Assembly: GCA_965261925.1 (NCBI GenBank)
Contig: OZ253486.1
Location: 2,418,001-2,482,000 of the forward strand
Origin: Bin87 sp965261925
GTDB lineage: Bacteria; Chloroflexota; Dehalococcoidia; Lucifugimonadales; UBA3495
Reading direction: 5' to 3'
Length of the DNA stretch: 64,000 nt
The notes under the pieces are model-generated. The model was not told the DNA's origin. It ran no database searches and worked only from the letters and a program-made list of their open reading frames with translations. Positions 61,201 to 64,000 of the stretch are shown here, one piece after another (the stretch's first letter is position 1; the number at the start of each line of letters is the position of its first letter). A program made the position numbers and the translations under genes.

Positions 61201-61989
61201 GTCGCCAATAGCAACGGGATTCGGGCTGCCGTCGGCCTGCTCCAGCAGGAGCGTACCGTTTTCGCCCAGCGTCGCTCCATCAATATGAGCCACATGGTAG
61301 TGATTCGGGTTCCGTACCAGCAGGTCCTCCAGCGCCCTCAACGTGGCCGGTCTCGGGTTGTCCAAAGACACCTGGACGTTCAGCCCTTCCAACGCGGCCA
61401 CCGTAGCGTCGGCCAGGCTGCCACCCGCGGCCACCGGTTCCGCCAGTAGCGGCCCGGATGTCGGAACCTCCAGCGCCAGCGGAGTCGTGGCGAGCATCAG
61501 CACGTGCAGCGTGTCTTCCTCCACCTCCGCCTCTTCCGCGTCGTCGTCCGGCAACTCAGCCGTCGACTGCCGTACCACTCCAACCAACCCGTTGATGAAA
61601 TACCCCAACGACGGGTCGTTCAACAGCTCCCACGGCAACGACATGAACTCTGGGCGGTTAGAAATGATCGTCAAGACGGCTCGATCCTCGCGCCCCATTA
61701 CTTCGTCCAATACCGCCCGGCCGCCGCTGTCCACGCCAAACACGGATTCGAACAACAACCGTCCCAAGTTGCGCATGGCCAGCTCGACCGCTTCAACCTG
61801 GGCGATGCCTCCCGGCGCCCCGCGCCGGTATTCCGTGTGGTACCGGTCCAGCGCGGCGCGTTCCTCCCCTGAAAGGTCCATGCCAAAGGCGGCCGGCGCA
61901 GTTTCGCGCGCCTCGCCCGACGCTTCGACCAGTCGCACCTGTACCTGTCCCACGTCGTGAAGATCGTGGATTTCCAAACTAGCGGCCAT
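58228..61989 (-). CDS. STAND ATPase with degenerate CHAT-like domain and TPR array
   Basis: 1253 residues from the ATG at 61989 (AGGAG 12 bases upstream; a TTG 30 bases earlier is possible). Residues about 70-360 form a CHAT-like (caspase-fold) domain, recognisable from PEFMSLPWELL, NHYHVAHIDGAT, VNVALVSAG and AEAVSAVRRGL. The catalytic His expected in HxGHG is missing (HIDGAT) and the Cys expected in NACxS is Gly281. Residues about 410-640 are a STAND NTPase: GLVGRQAELRQLE, P-loop GDTGAGKT (438-445), Walker B LLVWDNLE (Asp522), GHPLA (622-626). Residues about 955-1235 hold TPR repeats. Likely a sensor or scaffold ATPase, perhaps in defence or programmed responses. Confidence 0.75.
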   Translation of the reverse strand: MAASLEIHDLHDVGQVQVRLVEASGEARETAPAAFGMDLSGEERAALDRYHTEYRRGAPGGIAQVEAVELAMRNLGRLLFESVFGVDSGGRAVLDEVMGREDRAVLTIISNRPEFMSLPWELLNDPSLGYFINGLVGVVRQSTAELPDDDAEEAEVEEDTLHVLMLATTPLALEVPTSGPLLAEPVAAGGSLADATVAALEGLNVQVSLDNPRPATLRALEDLLVRNPNHYHVAHIDGATLGENGTLLLEQADGSPNPVAIGDLGATLASGGVNVALVSAGVQAEFPPSTGWAEAAMALADAGVAQVAILPAPLHPDSAENAVATFYRRIAQGNTVAEAVSAVRRGLMDTPERVTLYGRRVFWDWQLPCVYQSREHQPPVIAQHEPDPLAPPVIHPEEAPTEELQIPVAGQYGLVGRQAELRQLERALKAHSVVHLSGDTGAGKTELALALCRWFLKPARVAYPGGVFYATFETSQPAGLERVVHEIGTAVAGLDFADMPAEQQRRWVTAYLQENASLLVWDNLENVAGFPDGAPGLLDGGELPNLAAFLGEVTTGPVGTSALLLGRRASEEWVSVPHASLTLGGLESADRLALAARIMHEAEVAPTRVDGDFVELMGLLDGHPLAMQIAVPPVKDVPAAAVVSEMTRLMESEPDGGEPGRGAVLTAAMEYSFSRMSRRNRTHLPFLSLFQRRVMLDVLSHITEERAYGQIVGDDLTSGASRSLLSPEGGMQSTGRSYAACRTMLRAAQAAGLLEPISPSVYQINPSMPWFLGRKLGRQVSGNGIQQLEMEFVRVYADTADYFMESLYENQDTGVTAVLAEEGNLTQALGLALEYRQWDNAQVLFQPLAQVYRMQKRFPELRRLRGQLLDTIGNTAGEAEGNGAIEFWQYLLGTDTMESVERMDLERADLFNRQLLDYLLEQPDGETDPRTAAVYHQNGLIATRRGQYESASEWLEKGLEIIDGGEDQESIADACFAVGQVRQHQRQYGSAKEWYSRALDIHQRLPDYEEMVNDFRALGSACHLRFEYEEARSWYHRAREIVEENRDEETAVHIFHALGTVDHSEYLFEDAQSWYQQALGLSDRLGMTEQMIVEFHHLGTLAQARGIPDEADEWLRVAMEYREHMGDVRGVGIEARQLGVVYHEQGDFDQAYHWYDQARIAFENARDVLRAARTYGQLGMVEEQRGNLPDALEWVARTHQLAADHQLPMMVQVKAHLGRLKEQMGDDPFAQWWRDNTGAEPPTDLDVDTSEIL

Positions 61990-62442
61990 TTTGGGGAATT
62001 GCTCCTGTAAGTCCTGCAACGGTTGGTTGTCTGGATAGAGTGGACCGGTCGCGCCATTCGGGAGTCGGTCCGATGCGTCGGAGGTTGTGTGGGGACCTTA
62101 ACCGATCCATTGTCGAAAGTTCTAGCCCGCGCTCAGCAACCCCCGCCATCCAGCGATACGCGGAAGGAGTTCCGACAGACGTCTGGCGACGGTTCAACGT
62201 GATTCCCTGTTGCTGAAGGCGGGAATAGATACGGCAGGCCGCCCGTGTTGTCGACCGGTCCAGTCACTCCATAGCCCGGTTAGGGCCTTTCCAAGGTGAT
62301 TGCAAACCCAGCGTGGCAATCTCGACGGTTTGGAAAGCACGTTTGGGCATGGTCGGCCAGTCCCGAAACTGAATGCCACGTCGAAATGATCCCCGCAATG
62401 AAAGGCAACTTTGAAACTACCCCGTGACCCGGTTCGGCCGTG

Positions 62443-62471
62443 TTGCCACACTGTGCGGACTCACATATAAT
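62443..62471 (+). promoter_or_regulatory. Near-consensus sigma-70 promoter with no gene downstream
   Basis: TTGCCA (62443-62448), 17 bases, TATAAT (62466-62471). A second, weaker pair TTGACC (62497-62502) and TTATAC (62521-62526) follows. On the minus strand TTGACA (62540-62545) and TATAAT (62520-62525) lie 14 bases apart. Confidence 0.6.
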
Positions 62472-62477
62472 TCACGG

Positions 62478-62630
62478 CACTTTTCGGGCCAACCTGTTGA
62501 CCTCTATGTAATCGGCGGCATTATACAACAAATCGCCTATGTCAACTGATTTACGAAGGAATTAGGCCAAATGGCCCCCGTTCCGGCGCGTTTGTGCCTA
62601 AAAACCCCGTCATCTTGACGGGGTTTTGCG
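62478..62630 (+). ncRNA. Candidate small RNA
   Basis: Inferred transcript of about 150 bases running from the promoter at 62443 to the terminator at 62601-62627, with no ORF beyond 15 codons. Purely positional evidence. Confidence 0.3.
62601..62627. terminator. Bidirectional Rho-independent terminator
   Basis: A 12-bp perfect stem AAAACCCCGTCA/TGACGGGGTTTT around a 3-base loop. On the minus strand the run is TTTTTAGG, serving the phage genes; on the plus strand it is TTTTGCG. Confidence 0.85.
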
Positions 62631-62763
62631 ACGGGCCGGGCCTAGCCCTTGGAGTGCCGGGCTGCCAGGATTGCCGCGAAACCAAGTCTCGGCTCTTTCG
62701 TCGGGTCACTCGGTTCCGGCGGCGGTTCCGGCGGCTTCGACCAAAACTTAATTTTCATCCCGG

Positions 62764-63816
62764 CTAATCTCTCAGTCCGGCCATTTCTGCCGCATCGCCA
62801 TCGAATTCAGCATCACGGCCAGCCAATGAACGCCAAGCGCGGGCGCGACCCGCAATGTCGGCAGCGGCCATCGTCCTAAACGACAGCTTGATTTCCCGCT
62901 CCAACTTGCGAGACAGTTCGGTACTCACCAACCGCCCGATAGGTTCAATCCCACCGGCCAGCAGCACGCGGTAGGCTTCTCGCAACGCGCCCGCCGGTGC
63001 GTCCGCTTGCAGCAGTTGGGGCGGTACTCCCAACGCGCCAAGCACGTCATACCCGAGTTCCCGACGTGCGACCAGGTTAGACGGCGGAACGTTGGCTCCG
63101 AACCGCCGGGGCGCAAATTCGGTTGTAGCCGTTTGCAAATTGCCGCTGGCATAGGTTCCTTGCTGTTTGCTGGTGATTAGGGCCATGTTCCCGGCCAGCG
63201 ATGCAAGGTCGGCGCGTAGGGCCGCGTCCTGATCTTCCGACAGTTCCGGCGTGGGCAGCAAATACCCAGTGCGGCTAGCCAGTTCTTGCCCCAAACGCAA
63301 CTCGACATTGGCGATTGCCTTTGCCGACAATCCGGCCAGCGCAAGGGGCGATTGACCTTGCCAGGGCGCGAAAACGTCGGCATTCAACCGGACGTGTATC
63401 ACTCCCTCCGATGGCCGATAGACGGTCTCCGTATGGCTGGGCCCTGCCAATTCGAGTGCATATCGCCATTCCCGTTCATCGGGACCACCAGCTATGTCGT
63501 GCGCTTGGGCAGGCACAAGGCGCAATCCGTCGCCGTCAACCTCTATATCGGCCAGCCATTCGCCGTACAGCATCAAGGCGCGGGCAGCACCTACCAGCAG
63601 GTGCGGAGTAAGGGCGGGTGTGTCCGGTTGCGGGATTGCCGACGCGAACGCACGAGCGTAGTAGCCGATACCAAATTGAGCGGCGGCGGTTTGACGTGCG
63701 GCCAGTTCCGGCGTGTTGCCAGCAGCAGCGGCTATCGCCTGAGCGACAATGCTATCGGTGAAATTCCGTCTTTCAGCAGGCTTGCCAATCTCCCAACTGG
63801 TGAGCGGGATTTTCAT
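62764..63816 (-). CDS. Phage portal protein (HK97 type)
   Basis: 350 residues. The portal fold is suggested by GVIHVRLNADVFAPWQGQSPL, LAGLSAKAIANVELRLGQELA, GNMALITSKQQGTYASG, the ELGYDVLGALGVPPQLLQ block and EAYRVLLAGGIEPIGRLVSTELSRKLE, which matches the late helical part of HK97-type portals. The dodecamer forms the DNA entry ring of the capsid. Its ATG overlaps the upstream connector gene (ATGA). No other structural gene follows downstream before the terminator. Confidence 0.82.
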   Translation of the reverse strand: MKIPLTSWEIGKPAERRNFTDSIVAQAIAAAAGNTPELAARQTAAAQFGIGYYARAFASAIPQPDTPALTPHLLVGAARALMLYGEWLADIEVDGDGLRLVPAQAHDIAGGPDEREWRYALELAGPSHTETVYRPSEGVIHVRLNADVFAPWQGQSPLALAGLSAKAIANVELRLGQELASRTGYLLPTPELSEDQDAALRADLASLAGNMALITSKQQGTYASGNLQTATTEFAPRRFGANVPPSNLVARRELGYDVLGALGVPPQLLQADAPAGALREAYRVLLAGGIEPIGRLVSTELSRKLEREIKLSFRTMAAADIAGRARAWRSLAGRDAEFDGDAAEMAGLRD

Positions 63817-64000
63817 GTCGTGTCACCTATTGCCCTAGCGCGTCGGGTTCGCCATTGGGCCAGCAGGCCGGCGGCCCCGCTGTTTTCCAGGGCATGGGCA
63901 AATGCGCGGCCCTGGGCAGCGTTCGGACTGTCATACAGCCATCCCGCGATACGCACAACGGCGGTATCCTGAACCGCGTCCGGGGCGGTAGCAGCGTACT
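63813..64000 (-). CDS. Phage head-tail connector-like protein, 5' truncated
   Basis: Open from the right edge; 61 C-terminal residues are visible. VVRIAGWLYDSPNAAQGRAF followed by HALENSGAAGLLAQWRTRRARAIG resembles gp6-like head-tail connector proteins. Its stop overlaps the portal start by 3 bases (ATGA). The N-terminus and the rest of the phage region lie outside the window. Confidence 0.62.
   Translation of the reverse strand, partial: YAATAPDAVQDTAVVRIAGWLYDSPNAAQGRAFAHALENSGAAGLLAQWRTRRARAIGDTT

Larger units (their letters stand above)
62020..62763. other. Long intergenic region between STAND gene and phage genes
   Basis: 744 bases without a convincing protein gene, including the leader of the STAND gene. 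It is AT-richer than its surroundings at 62460-62560 and holds the promoter, RNA candidate and terminator listed separately. Confidence 0.6.

Noticed and set aside
62555..62613. A 15-codon ORF after AAGGA inside the small-RNA candidate, as a leader peptide.
   Set aside because: It runs into the terminator stem, has no runs of regulatory codons, and nothing is encoded downstream on that strand.

Overview
The window looks like a chromosome segment of a high-GC, non-photosynthetic bacterium, most likely Chloroflexota (Dehalococcoidia/SAR202-like). That placement is inference. It rests on the lipoprotein with a long Glu/Lys/Val-rich linker after the lipobox, the double-length ThyX-like protein, the mix of pyruvate:ferredoxin oxidoreductase with a pyruvate-dehydrogenase-type complex, and the many small-molecule enzymes (LLM oxidoreductase, MmgE/PrpD, M20D amidohydrolases, VOC proteins, hydroxyacid oxidase). 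No rRNA gene is present to confirm it.

Layout. 1-2.6 kb: end of a pyruvate:ferredoxin oxidoreductase beta subunit, an unknown DNA-binding-like protein and an FMN hydroxyacid oxidase. 2.6-7.5 kb (minus): hydrolase, TenA, LmbE-like deacetylase, hotdog protein, TPR protein and acetyltransferase. 7.7-13.5 kb: M20 peptidase, RNase D, HpcH/HpaI aldolase, and a thiolase-like/DUF35 pair. 13.8-17.7 kb: peptide/nickel-type ABC importer without its ATPases. 18.5-25.3 kb: acyl-CoA ligase, PII protein, EVE protein, benzoylformate-decarboxylase-like enzyme, tandem VOC genes, hydrolase, two tiny membrane proteins. 25.3-33.2 kb: cysteine desulfurase, a lipoprotein with an apparent domain insertion, a dolichol/phytol-kinase-like membrane protein, two M20D amidohydrolases, glycerate kinase. 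33.2-37 kb (minus): LutABC lactate oxidation genes followed directly by an MNT/HEPN pair.

37-43 kb is the most interesting part. A selenocysteine tRNA gene lies 12 bases behind thioredoxin. About 4.3 kb away is a ferredoxin:thioredoxin reductase catalytic-subunit homologue whose last catalytic cysteine (the CHC motif) is an in-frame TGA, followed at the expected distance by a stem with a GGUCU loop. This reads as an undeclared selenoprotein of 141 residues that a normal gene caller would truncate at 85. Between them are an RlmD-Maf fusion gene and Tat translocase genes.

43-49 kb: a complete 2-oxoacid dehydrogenase operon (E3, E1 alpha, E1 beta, E2) plus a ThDP enzyme, behind a near-consensus promoter. 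49-56 kb: double ThyX-like protein, ECF sigma/anti-sigma/zinc-ribbon operon, MmgE/PrpD, and a duplicated-domain Phd antitoxin with PIN toxin ahead of an LLM oxidoreductase. 56-62 kb: a large esterase-like protein and a 1253-residue STAND protein whose N-terminal CHAT-like domain lacks the catalytic His and Cys. 62-64 kb: a promoter-to-terminator interval that could encode a small RNA, then phage portal and head-tail connector genes running off the end.

How it fits together: pyruvate can be oxidised to reduced ferredoxin (PorB) or through the dehydrogenase complex. Ferredoxin is the expected donor for the reductase-like selenoprotein, which in turn would reduce thioredoxin. Lactate, glycerate, hydroxyacid and amide-type substrates are fed in by the surrounding catabolic genes. 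Two toxin-antitoxin modules, the STAND protein and phage genes mark accessory content.
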